Part shown: in pieces, positions 33,235-43,778 of the stretch
Numbering within the stretch: the first letter of the stretch is position 1
Layout of the letters: each line of letters starts with the position of its first letter
Assembly: GCA_034359265.1 (NCBI GenBank)
Contig: CP136891.1
Coordinates: forward strand, 42,586,001-42,650,000
Origin: Canna indica
Lineage: Eukaryota; Streptophyta; Magnoliopsida; Zingiberales; Cannaceae
DNA: 64,000 nucleotides
Direction of reading: 5' to 3'
Notes under the pieces: generated by a model
What the model saw: only the letters and a program-made list of their open reading frames with translations
What the model was told of the DNA's origin: nothing
Database searches by the model: none
Position numbers and translations under genes: made by a program

Positions 33235-33331
33235 CTGACTAGATGCAAAAACAGGGCTCCAACCCTCAGCAACTAACATTTCTTTGTCATGTCAAGGCTG
33301 AGCATGTTTAATTTGTGGCATATAAATAGAT
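33235..33331 (-). pseudogene. Captured V-ATPase subunit a (VHA-a) exon
   Basis: On the minus strand the exon starts after a TATATCTTAG acceptor (33340-33332) and ends before GTACATG at 33234. It reads ICHKLNMLSLDMTKKC. After a one-base frameshift it continues LVAEGWSPVFASSQ. Plant VHA-a, the membrane proton-channel subunit of vacuolar and trans-Golgi H+-ATPases, has the block IYHTLNMLSLDVTKKC then LVAEGWSPVFA in the cytoplasmic N-terminal half. The frameshift (one T missing in TGT-TTA) shows decay. No neighbouring VHA-a exon is found. The next identified captured exon upstream is from a different gene (33757-33814). Confidence 0.78.
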
Positions 33332-33756
33332 CTAAGATATATCCACTATAACCATTTTACAAAAGGACAAGGCAAATGAAGGACATCTAACATAATAGTA
33401 TATCAATTCAATTTTTTTTGAAAAACAAAAAGAATGACTAAAAAACTAGGGGAATTGGAACTTACAATAAGCAGTAATTCTTCTACTGCAGATAAATATG
33501 CTAAAAACAATTTAGAGTCCACCTTGCATTCCTTGGAAGAACAAGTAAAGGCCTAAAACTGAATTAAGATTTGTAAGTCAAAGTTCCATAAACTGTCCTT
33601 CAAGGAGAGACCATTTCATTAACAAAACATGCCAAAAGTCTCCTCGCCAACTTTAGGAGACTTTGACGTAAAACATGCCAAAACAAGTAAATACCAAATT
33701 ATGCATAAATAACTAAACTTTAGATAAAAAATATTACTCTAACAATTAAAAAACAC

Positions 33757-33814
33757 CTTGAACTTTATTAGTCTCCCCGGCAAGCTTCTCAGACAACTCG
33801 AATGATGGCTTTTG
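33757..33814 (-). pseudogene. Captured DAWDLE/SNIP1-like (FHA-domain protein) exon
   Basis: A 58-bp minus-strand exon lies between a TTATGTAG acceptor (ending at 33815) and a GTGTTT donor (from 33756). It reads QKPSFELSEKLAGETNKVQ plus one base, with no stop. The sequence KPSFELSxKLAxETNxxxG directly precedes the FHA domain of plant DAWDLE proteins, which act in small-RNA biogenesis and are related to animal SNIP1. The FHA domain itself is not found nearby. The identification rests on 19 residues with a dense match and consistent splice sites. Confidence 0.65.
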
Positions 33815-34639
33815 CTACATAACAAGAAATGGTAATAAAAGATGTTGACATTTCCAAAAAGCCTACAAGATCAGGCCTCATATAAGTAACTATGCAGCAT
33901 TAGTTTGTGCAACTAGAAACAACCAACAAAGATTCATGCACTTGCCATAAATAGGCCTCATATCAGTAACTATATAGCATTAGTTTGTGCAACTAGAACC
34001 ACAAGACTGCAAGACCAGCACTGAAGTTACATGTTGCCTTCACAGCAAAGCCAAAAGCCTCGACGAAAGAATCTTATGCAGCAAAAAATTAGACTCTCTT
34101 TCAGACAAGAAATTCCCCTTTCCTTATATTTCACTCTGCAAAAATATGCTCCATATTATTGCTCGCTTCATCCACGCCAATAGTTCAAAAAGGGATTCCC
34201 CGCGATTTAGGGACAAGCGGAAAAAAATTAACTTCAAAAACACGATTGGCGTTAGAGACCATACAGTTCACTGCGCTGATTCCAGTGCAATAAATATTCA
34301 CCCTCAATATCATCAATTCTAGAGTTTGACTATGGAAGCCCTAATTAAAAAAAGAAGTATTAAACTAGCAATTTTACGTGGAGATGACTTTTACCTTTTT
34401 AGGAAAAAGAACTCTTAGACGCAAGCAAGATCGAAATCTCATTCTACTTAAGTAGCAATGTTCATCTTATCAGAATTACAAGTAAAATCTCGGCTTTTTT
34501 AAATTGCTCAACCAACAAAATTGATTTCCTTCACCAGTTTTTGAAATAATCGATGCAAAGCCAATGAACCATAAATCGAGCAAAAGAAAAATCCGCTCAG
34601 CTCAACCGAACTAACGAGGAAATTAAACCTGCAAAGCGT

Positions 34640-35230
34640 CAAAAAAGTACATAAATAGCTAAGCACGAGCTTCAATCTCCGAAAGGCTGAGAAAACCATC
34701 TCAAACCATCATAAATCTCACTAAACCCTGAGAAAGTCGACAAGAAAACCCAACGGCAAAGTAGGAAGCAAAAAGCCACCAAGATCCCGCCTGAGGAACT
34801 CCCTCCCCACGCCGAACCAGAACCGCAAGCCAAGACAACACCAAAAAGGAGCTCTTTTGCCTCACCAAACATTCATGCTGACCCCGATCCCTCTCCGATC
34901 TCCCTCTCAGACCGTGAGAACCAGCTCAACACCAAAAGCTCGCACAGCGAAACCCGTCAGGGAACCTAGTGCGACTTCCTACTCCCCCAAAGGCTTCATC
35001 TTGAACCCTAGCAAGCTCAGCTCCCTGACGAGATGAGATGGAGGAGAAATGCGGAGAGGGATCAACGGGTGAAGCGCGGTGAGGGAGAGGAAAGAAGAAA
35101 CAATGAAGAGATGGTGAAGAAGAGAGGACTGTGGAGAATATTGGCTAGAGAAAGGAAAGGGCACAGTCGCGTGGTTGGAGAAAAATGGGCGCGACGCGAA
35201 CTTTTGTCGGAGGGGGAAAATGTCGCGCAA
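34640..35230 (-). other. Probable leader/first-exon region on the minus strand of CACTA-3
   Basis: GC content rises, with pyrimidine-rich sequence, an acceptor-like CTTTGCAG (about 34630-34637 on the minus strand) and a donor-like AAAAAGGTAAAAG near 34395. It looks like a captured 5' untranslated region with an intron, placed to read through the DAWDLE and VHA-a exons in the same orientation. The short frames here have no domains. No function is assigned. Confidence 0.35.
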
Positions 35231-35334
35231 CTAGAGAAAAAAAAAGGGCGCGGGGATTTTGTCGGCGGGGGAAAGTGAGTGGTCGGCTGAAAAATAAGAG
35301 GGAATAGGAGAAAAATAGGATTTTAACAATTTTA

Positions 35335-35418
35335 CCAATGAAATATATATCCGTCGGTGATTTTGTTGGTAATACCAACAAAAATTGTCCGTCGGTGAAG
35401 CCCTGTTTACTTGTAGTG
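35335..35418. repeat. Right subterminal and terminal repeat of CACTA-3
   Basis: Inverted CCGTCGGTGA and TTGGTAATACCAAC motifs lead to the terminal ACTTGTAGTG at 35418. The motifs mirror the left end. Confidence 0.8.
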
Positions 35419-35421
35419 ACT

Positions 35422-36370
35422 AAGGGTTTTGTGATATTGCTTGCTAGAAACTATTACCACTAAGTTACCTTGTTTTGCAACAATATATTATACTACTATG
35501 TTCGCTTCCTTGTTTGATTTGTGTCATGTGTATGTATTTAATAGTTCATGTATTAGACTATGGTACCTTCCTTGTTTTGGAACAATATACAGTGTTCTCC
35601 TTGTCCTTTTTGCTAAACAATAAATATGTTATTTCTAATCTACAAAAGGTACTAATGGTCGTGGGCGCTAGACGAGGACCACTTGTAAGAGCATCTTTGT
35701 TCTCCTTGTCCTTTTTGTTAAACAATAAATATATTGTTTCTAAACAATAAAGATGTTCAATCCTGGGCGTGAGGGGGTGTGTTAAAGTCCCACATTGGTT
35801 AAAAATATGGCCAAGATAGCCTTTAAATAGTTTGGACAATCCTCTCCACATGAGCTAGCTTTTGGGATGAGTTAGGCCTACTAATTTCTTAACACTTAGG
35901 ACATAATTAGTTCTTAGTTTTTACCTTTTCCTTATTATTCTTAAGTTTGTTCAATAAAAGAAGTTGATGTCTTTACATAGAGGATTGATATAGCATTATT
36001 AATGACCAATTGATTTGTAAACTTAGGGTATGCTTCCTTGACGAAATTGTACTTTCAATGTTGGTAATCCACAAACAATCCATACATCTGTTTGTGTATT
36101 AGTAGCATAATAGCATTTTTAGTTGGATGAAAATAGACATTTGGTTATTTTGTCAAAGCTAGCTTTGAATTAATTTCTATCCTAATCAATTTCTAGTGAA
36201 TGAATTTTTAGACTGATCATGAATTTTATCTTTTAAAGTGGATTCTATATTGTTGGTATGTGTCTTGACTATTCATATTTGTGATACTTATACCATTCAA
36301 CAATTTTAATTGTGATATTCAAGCATGAAATGGGTTTGTCAATTACTATTTCCCAAAAGTATGGTTGCTA
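35422..36370. other. Flanking intergenic DNA with a TRIM-like LTR and short direct repeats
   Basis: A phrase of about 40 bp (TTCTCCTTGTCCTTTTTG and following) is repeated at about 35593 and 35699. At 35780-35895, TGTTAAAGTCCCACATTGG to TTCTTAACA resembles the short terminal repeat of small non-autonomous copia (TRIM-like) elements common in plants. I see no flanking duplication, so this is tentative. 36195-36370 repeats 16960-17130. No gene. Confidence 0.45.
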
Positions 36371-36376
36371 AGGTGC

Positions 36377-37109
36377 TGTTTGGTTAGCGAAAACTATTTT
36401 CTGGTTTGGTTTCAGTGAAACTGAAAACTTGGTTTTGGTTTCCAGTTTTCAGTTTTCTGAAAATGCGTTTGGTTAATGAAAACAACATAAATTTTAGTTA
36501 GTTGAAACTAGTGAATATTTGTTTGGTTATAAAAAATAATATTAATTTTTCTTAAATATTTTTAGTAGTAATTAAATGTTTAGTTAGTTTACAAAATTAA
36601 ATGTTTGCTAATATGATTATAAAATATTTATATGATTTAATTAATTAAGTTATTGGTAATTTAAGATTTTTTTGTTCAATTAGGTATAAAATTAATTAAT
36701 AGTTATTATAAAATTTCAAAAAAAAAAGGGCCCAATGGTCTAAAATTAGTTTTGTTAAATTATAAATAGATCAACTTTAAGAAAATTGAGTTATTTTAAA
36801 ATTTGGTTTGAGTCAATTAGATATAAATTGGTTTAATTAATTTGTAAATTTAAGATAATAGTTTGTGTTGAAAATAATGATTTTTATTTTTATTTTTAAA
36901 AATTAGACATAGTTTGATTTATTTTTAAATTAATTAATTTTATAAAAAGAATATTTATAATTACAAAGTTGCCACTACATTTTGATAACGAAACCGATAG
37001 TCTCAAAACCATAGAAAACAACATTCTGGTGTTTTCATTTTTATTAAGAAAACTGGTTTCATTTTCATTCTGGTTTCAATTCAGTTTCATGAAAACGCTG
37101 AACCAAACA
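36377..37109. mobile_element. MITE-like element with TGTTTGGTT termini
   Basis: The left end is TGTTTGGTTAGCG. The right end, inverted, is TGTTTGGTTCAGCG. Further inverted similarity follows (GAAAAC, GGTTTCA, TGAAACTGA). It is 733 bp with an AT-rich centre and no coding capacity. No clear target duplication is visible. Its right boundary coincides with the start of the repeat at 37110, which also occurs at 38545 without it. Confidence 0.5.
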
Positions 37110-37362
37110 TATAATGAATTTTAAATATCTGCAACATGCCCTATGAAAATTCTACTCGTCAACCTGATTCCAATGATATGAAGTTTAGTAAAAATAAATT
37201 TCATATGAACTAGTTATGATTTTTTGAACTTGATACCCCTCTCAAAATATTTTTTCGTTTTCAATTTAACTCTGTTTTCAGCTCTATTAGGTTCGGTGGA
37301 ACCATGATTTTCTTAGGTATTTTTTAAAATTAACTTCATGTTTTTCAAACGTCGTTGCATAT

Positions 37363-38486
37363 ATTTTTTTTTTGCAACAAGGCAAAGGAAATATATTAAG
37401 ACGTAAAAGAATACAATAGAGTTCAAGACACGACTACCATTAATAGGAATGGTAGAGCTTCTCATCCCCCAAAGGAAAAGACCACGCCCCTCACCTCCGG
37501 CATTGCCATCAGCAAGGTAGTAGCCAAAACCTTAGGAGAAGAGGAACAAAAAGAAAAACCCACAGCCCGGGTCAAGCACAATATAGAGATGCAAACAATG
37601 CATCACACACGGTTACCCACAACTCGGGCCAAGTAAGGAATATCAGATGGACTACCCACAACTCGGGGGCCAAGCAATATATAAAGCCCACACAGTGAAT
37701 CACTAATCTTGACGGACAGGAGTAAAATGGCTAATCTTGACTGACAGGAGTGAAATGGACTTGAATGCTCCACCGTTCTGCAATAGCTCTGTTCCTTGGT
37801 GTGTCGGTGATAGGCCTGGTACCATATATCTGAAGAATTTTGCTTTTAACTCTTGTGATAACACTACTAAGCACACTAGCAGGTGAAGAGGATACATGAG
37901 AAAAAATACGATCATTCCGCTCACGCCAAATGAAATAAACTGAAGCAGTGAGGGCAAGACGCCTAATATAGCCAATGAATGAGTCTCCACTCATAACGTC
38001 TTCCCACCATCTAAGCTGATCATCCCAATGATGCAAAGGGTTTGCCAAAAGACAAAGATCTAGAACCTTGCGCCAAATTATAGCCGAAAAAGGGCAGTGA
38101 AAGAATAAGTGTTCAATGGATTTATCTACACCGCAAAAACAACAGCTGGTAGAGTGTGTAATTTCCCAATGTGAAAGTCGATCAAGAGTTGGTAATCTCC
38201 GTAAGAGAGCAAGCCATAAGACAAAAGAGTACCTTGGGATCCTTCCCTTGAACCAAACAAGATGATGCCAAGTAACCATGGGATTAGTGGGGGAAATGCC
38301 CTTGCAAGCTGATGCAATACTGAAAAAACCATCACTAGACGGCTTCCAGATTATCTGATCGTCATTCGAACTAGTAATAACAGTGCCAATGGAATCCCAA
38401 GCACTAAGCAGGTCAAGCTCATGAGCAAGATTACCCAGATGCCAAGTATTTTGCTGCCAAATGGAAGATACCCCATTTGACAGCAG
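37363..38486 (-). mobile_element. 5'-truncated LINE-1 with target duplication
   Basis: GTCGTTGCATAT flanks the insert at 37351-37362 and 38487-38498. A poly-T run just inside the left end is the poly(A) tail of a minus-strand element. The only coding part is the C-terminus of ORF2. The 1.1-kb length means most of the element was never copied, as is usual for L1 insertions. Confidence 0.9.
37731..38480 (-). pseudogene. LINE-1 ORF2 C-terminal fragment (zf-RVT domain)
   Basis: On the minus strand the frame runs through WKPSSDGFFSIASA, VTWHHLVWFKGRIPRYSFVL, RRLPTLDRL, CCFCG-x-DKSIEHLFFHCPF, and YFIWRERNDRIF, to a stop at about 37731. The CxxC...H..FHC pattern is the zinc-binding domain after the reverse transcriptase in plant L1 ORF2. 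The domain is essentially open but the reverse transcriptase and endonuclease are missing because of 5' truncation. Confidence 0.88.
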
Positions 38487-38750
38487 GTCGTTGCATATTT
38501 TTAGTGCCTCTTCGAAGTGTTTAATTGAAAAATTAAATTATATAATGAATATTAAATATTTGCAGCATGTCCTATGAAAATTCTACTCTTCAAACTGGTT
38601 CCAATGATATACATTTTGCTGAATTTGTATGAATTAGTTATGATTTTCCGAACTACATATTCCTTCTAGAATTTTTTTGGACTTATTTTAACTCTCTTTT
38701 CAGTTTTGTCCGGTTCGTTGGAACCAAGATGAAAACTTTCATGGCTATAA

Positions 38751-39329
38751 GGTTCAACAATAGAGGTATGACGATACTTAGGAAGAACACCAATCATAGC
38801 AAGTAAATTGATTGATTATAAGATTGTAGGAATGCTAGCTTTATGACCATCCTTAGCATTAGATCTTTAATGTTGCAATTGTTTACCATGCTTAGTATTT
38901 CCTACATTTTTGAATTCAATGCTACCTTGCCATGCTAGATAATTGTTTCTTATTGAGCTTAATTCCTAAGGTAGTGTAAAGTTGTTATGCATGAATATTG
39001 TGGTTATATATAGTAGATGTTGTAACATTTGAATATTTTTCTTTAGATTATAGATGCTGTCCAAAAATGTTCATGGGCGGAGTTCCAAAGTCGATACAAG
39101 GAATTCCTCACCCAAGGTAGTGTGGAAGGTTAGATAACATGTAAGGCGTCGCGAGACGTTCATCGTACTTATATGGAAACTTAGCTAGGAGATGATATCA
39201 CTTCTAGGACTTCTTGTAAACATTTGGAAACCTAGAACTCTTAGGTGCACACATTTTGAAAGGGCGGCATAAATTATTGACCATGTAGCCTGGATTAGGG
39301 CCAGATACAGGCAATGGTCCGAAGTGTAT
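38751..39329. other. Low-feature segment with one exon-like stretch
   Basis: No known gene. At about 39049-39117 a CTTTAG acceptor-like site is followed by an open stretch reading AVQKCSWAEFQSRYKEFLTQ and a GTAGTG donor-like site. I do not recognise it. The remainder is AT-rich and passes into LTR sequence. Confidence 0.3.
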
Positions 39330-40266
39330 ATATGGAAACCCTAGGACATTGATTGTGTGATGTGCTTGAGATGGTCTGTCGAGGAGTGTGGAGTTTGGGA
39401 ATGACTAATGCTCATCTCGGCCAGTGTTGGGTCTTGAGGTGCGCCAGCGGGCCTGCTAGGTGCCAGACCCCAGTTGGGTGGGACTAGCTATCCTTACCCC
39501 AGTCGGTGTCCGAAGACTAGTGGACCATTCTAGTCGACGACCCGGGATTATTTGCTTACATCTTGAGATGATGTGGCCGATGGCCAGTATGATACTACCT
39601 GATATGGTAGGGACGACTGTAGCTGAGATATTTATTCCATAAGTAGGCCCAAGGGCCGGATGCCGGAGGCTTGATAGCCCGAGATGGCAGGTTATCACAT
39701 GTTCAGTTTGTACAGATTGACCCATTAGGGTTGGTAGTCGCATTAGAAGTAGTTTACCTCCTTGTACATTCATTTTGTTGCCTTATATGATATGCATGCA
39801 TAACTGAGGCTTAGGTGGAGGTTTGCTAGAGCCACTCATTGAATCCCAAGTGAACTCACAGTTTATTCTTTATTTTTATAGAGCATGAACAGTGAGTTTG
39901 GCATGTCGACATGGTGCAGCTGGTGGGCGGGCGGCGGCGCCATATCTCGTAGCGGCGTCCATGAGTTGTATTAGTTTCTTTTAGTTTCTCGTAGCGGCGT
40001 CTAGTAGTTGCTTTTAGTTTTTGCACTGACAGTTGTATTTAAAAGAGTTGTAAAACTTGTTACTTGAAACGTTCAGTTATTTTGATGTTGGTGTTCTTAC
40101 TTGTTTTGGAAAACATAAAAATTGTGACTTTGAAAACTCTTAATAAACTGTGTTGAGATTTCTTTTATCGATACGATTTGGTTTTCCTTATGTCAGTGTA
40201 GACAATAGGCCACACGGCAGGATGTAGGCCCTGGCCGGTCACACTACCCTCAGGTGGGGTGTGACA
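39330..40266 (+). repeat. 3' part of a family-A gypsy LTR
   Basis: From the 'ctaggacat...gtgtgatgtg' phrase to GGGGTGTGACA at 40266, it parallels 45265-46180 of the Gypsy-A LTR, including the CACCAGCGGGC and GTGTCCG phrases. No primer-binding site follows, so it is a truncated LTR. Confidence 0.7.
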
Positions 40267-40965
40267 TTAAAGATTTAATTTCTGTGAATTTCGGATTTAT
40301 TTCCTTGATGTGCGGGAAATTCAATTTTGCTGAAAACTATATGCTGAATTGTTGGTTTAGGGCTGATTTTGAAATTTATGTTGTGGTGTGTATAGTTTAC
40401 TGAACATAGTCGTATAACTCATCATTTTGACTAGAAATCATAGTCTAGATACATAGGACACACTTTGGTAGTTAGATTCAACTTGGTTGCACCAGTTTCG
40501 GGTCCAACAGTAAACTGAAAACAAAACCCTATTTTTGGGCAAATGGAAATTTTAATTGCATAATTAAAATTAAAGGGGCAGCATAATTTGTTATGAACCA
40601 ACAAATTTAATTTTGTGCATGAAATAAAACCTCATGGGTTATGATGTTACGGGTCTAGGAGTTGGGATCGGGTATTGGGTGTTGTAGCGTTCCCAATATA
40701 GATCTCTAAGACACCGTAGGAGACACTTGACTTAGGTCATTTCGCACCATATCTTTATGAATGGCAGAGAGTCTCGGCTAGGAGCCAGATTGCGAGCTTG
40801 GCCCGGAAGGTTGGATGACTAATTCCCAACCCGTGTTAAAGGAATAAGTTCGGATGGGCGAATCCTGAATTATTCCTACATTTTCTCTTTGGAACAAGTT
40901 CGGACGAGCAAATCCTGATTATTCCCGAGTTTCTTTAGGGTGAGGTAAATTATCTAATTGTGATG
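40267..40965 (+). repeat. Internal fragment of a family-B LTR
   Basis: It starts 'gatttaatttctgtgaatttcgg' and parallels 53820-54480, including 'actgaacatagtcgt', the CACCGTAGGAGACACTTG phrase and two AAGTTCGGA units. It joins directly to the LTR end at 40266, a mosaic junction. Confidence 0.7.
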
Positions 40966-41088
40966 CTTTCTTTCTAATGATTCCAATGATATGCAGTTTA
41001 ATGACATCAAGCTTCATATGAATTAGTTATGATTTTCCAAACCCACATATTTCTTTAAGAATTTTTTCGGGCATATTTTAACTATGTT

Positions 41089-43778
41089 GTAATATCCGAG
41101 ATATTATGATAATTTTTATTATTTATCTTTGCCAGTCTAGCGGGCTGATTCGAGGTCGAGCTGAGTTGAGTCATGATCCGTGCGAGCTTGAAAGCTCGGG
41201 TAAGTAGGAATATGATTTATGCGGTTTCTTTTCCTGCTTAGATAAATTTATTTAATTGTTGTAATGTGTGTGCTTGATTTATTAAAATGCATTGCATGTG
41301 TGTGCATGTGATTGATGCTTGTATTTAGCATGGATTAAGTTTGGGTTGAGGAGTTAGCGGGTTTGGATCCAGGTTTGAGGCGGATGCAGGTTAAAGGAGG
41401 TTAGGGTTGGATGAGATGGGGAAGGGATTATAAAATCCTCCCCTAGGGCTAGACGGCTCCCTATTGGAGCCGCACCAGCTGCCTAGAGAGAAGAGAGGAG
41501 CCGCCGAGCAGAGCCAAGTCGCCCCTCCCTTCCTCTCCCTTGGAAGCCAAGCTGTCGGCTTGGTAGGAGCCGCCGCCCTTTTCCCCTTGTTTGAGCCGAG
41601 TCGCCGAACTCTTTGAGGCTGGATTCGGAGGCCGCCGATTGGCAATTTTCCTTGATTTATTCTTTCTAATCAAATGAGTGGTTTTGCCCCTCCTTTTCTT
41701 GAAATTCTTCTCGTGTTCTTGAGCCGATTTGGACGTTGAGACGTTCTTGTTGATTTTTCGTCGATTCTTGAGTTTTTATCACCGAATTCTTGTGTCGATA
41801 TGAGGGAGGGGGCCCGAGATTCCCCTTAATTTGTGGCTCGGCAGCCCTAGGACTACCCTAGGGGTGCTCGACAAGGTAGAAATAGGGGTGCCCTTGAGGT
41901 GTTTAATGAAATGCCTAAGAGAAGATTCTTGCTTGTTTTGGGATTTATGTCTTGGATTGCTTACCTTATTAGGTTCCTATGACATCAATGCATATCTTGT
42001 AATTAAATTTGTAATTTCAACATATAATCATGCTTTACATATGAAATGATTTAATCTTGATGCCATATATGTTCTTGATTTGGGTTCTTGATTATGAAGC
42101 TTGAGTCTTGTTATAAAGATGATGTTGATGTTTGCTAAATCCTATTTAGCTAATATGGTTTAATCTTCGTGTGATTTATCTCAATATTATAAATCTGTTT
42201 TGGTAGTAATTAATGATTTAATTACTGTAAATTTTGGATTAATTACCTTGATATGCTGAAAACTCAACATGTTGGAATTTCATGCTGAATTGTCATTAGG
42301 GAGGCTGATTTGCTAATCTCTGTTGTGATGAGTATAGTTCACTGAATATAGTCGTGTAACCTATAATTTTATCTAGAATACATAGTCTATATCCAAAGGA
42401 CACACTTTGGAAATTAGATTCGGTTTGGGTGCACCGATTTTGGGCTCAACAGTAAACTAAAAATAAAACCCTAATTTTGGCAAATTGGAATTTTAATTGT
42501 ATAATTAAAATTCAAGGGGCAGCATAATCTGTTAAGAGCCAACAAAATAAATTATATGCATGAAATAAAATCTCATGGGTTGATGATATTACGGGTCTAG
42601 GCGTTGGGATCAGGCATATAGTGTTGCGACGTTTCCCAGTAAAGACACCCCTAAGACACCGTAGGAGACACTTGACTTAGGTCTTGTTAGCGCAATATCT
42701 TTTTGAATGGCGGAGAGGCTCGGATAAGAGCCGGATTGCGGGCTTGGCCCGAAATGTTGGATGGTTAATTCCCAACCCGTGTTTAAGGAATAAGTTCGGA
42801 CGGGCGAATCCTGATTATTCCTACGATTGTTTAAGGAATAAGTTCGGATGGGCGAATCCCGATTATTCTTGTGATATCTTTACGGAACAAGTTCGGATAG
42901 GTAAATCCCGATTGTTCCTACGTTTCTTGTGGAACAAGTTCGGATGAGCGAATCCCGATTGTTCTCGCGTTTCTTTAAAGGAATAAGTTTTGATGGGCGA
43001 ATCCTGATTGTTCCCGAGTTTCTATACTTTAAGGAATAAGTTCGGATGGGCGAATCTCGATTATTCCTGCGCTATCTTTAAGGGTATGATTATAGATTAA
43101 GTTTGGATGGGTAAATTCCGATTATCCTCATAACCCTTGAGTGTGATTTGTTGCCTTGTGGCACGGGTAGGTTGAGGCCTGTTGTACTTCACTACTAAGT
43201 GAATTGGTTTGCCTTTGGGCATGTGATGGCCAGATGTCCTGTTAGCTAGTCATACCACTTTATGTATTATCCCTGTATGAGATAGGGGCATTTATTTATT
43301 TATCTCTGTGGTTGATTATTATGGTGTGGGTTGGTAGAACTGCTCATTGAGTTCTTTTGAACTCATCCGTTGTTTATTTCTGGTTTTTTTTGTAGAGCCT
43401 AAGCAGTGAGGTGGGCTGGAGCACTTGGCGTGGCTGGAGAGCAGAGGAGTCACATTGATCTCATAGCAGTCCTAGTTAGGGGTCGTAGTCGAGTCTTTGG
43501 TAGATTTGTCATGCACTTGTATTTTAGTATTTTGAAACTGTAGTACCTTGGGGACATTCATGTCTTTCTTTCATATTTCATTTCTTTGAGATTTCATTTG
43601 TCATGCACTTTAGTTTATTTCTTTCCGCACTTTAAACACTTTTCTAAAAACTTTACTTCTGAAATGGAATCTGTTTTGTTTTCTCGTTCATAATAAAAAC
43701 TGCTATTCTTTTCACTATGTTTTATTATGAGTTGGCATGTGCATGGGATAGGCTGCGGGGTATAGGTATGTATACCTG
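41089..43778 (+). repeat. Family-B gypsy LTR (B1), 3' end replaced by Gypsy-A
   Basis: It starts TGTAATATCCGAG. It has a GTCGAGCTGAGTTGAGTC block and a 'gggtaag' motif, a GC-rich leader (41450-41640), and a tandem array at 42785-43120. It is cut at 43778, inside a 'ggggtataggtatgta' phrase that in the related LTR B2 leads on to GGGGCGTGACA. Gypsy-A starts at 43779. Confidence 0.75.
42785..43120 (+). repeat. Tandem array with core AAGTTCGGATGGGCGAAT
   Basis: Seven or so units of 50-65 bp contain GGAA(T/C)AAGTTCGGA(T/C) then GGGCGAATCC(T/C)GATT(A/G)TTC. The same array occurs in LTR B2 (about 54385-54730) and in part at 40845-40940. Confidence 0.85.

Larger units (their letters stand above)
37110..38750. 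repeat. Two copies of a ~220-bp repeat separated by a LINE
   Basis: 37110-37330 and 38545-38750 share phrases such as 'cctatgaaaattctact', 'ttccaatgatat', 'gaattagttatgattttt' and 'ttcggtggaacca'. A third partial copy lies at 40975-41088, ending where LTR B1 starts. They are diverged and of unknown origin. Confidence 0.55.

Noticed and set aside
35780..35895. A complete TRIM element
   Set aside because: Only one terminal-repeat-like copy is present, without a primer site, second repeat or flanking duplication. It is kept only as a tentative note.
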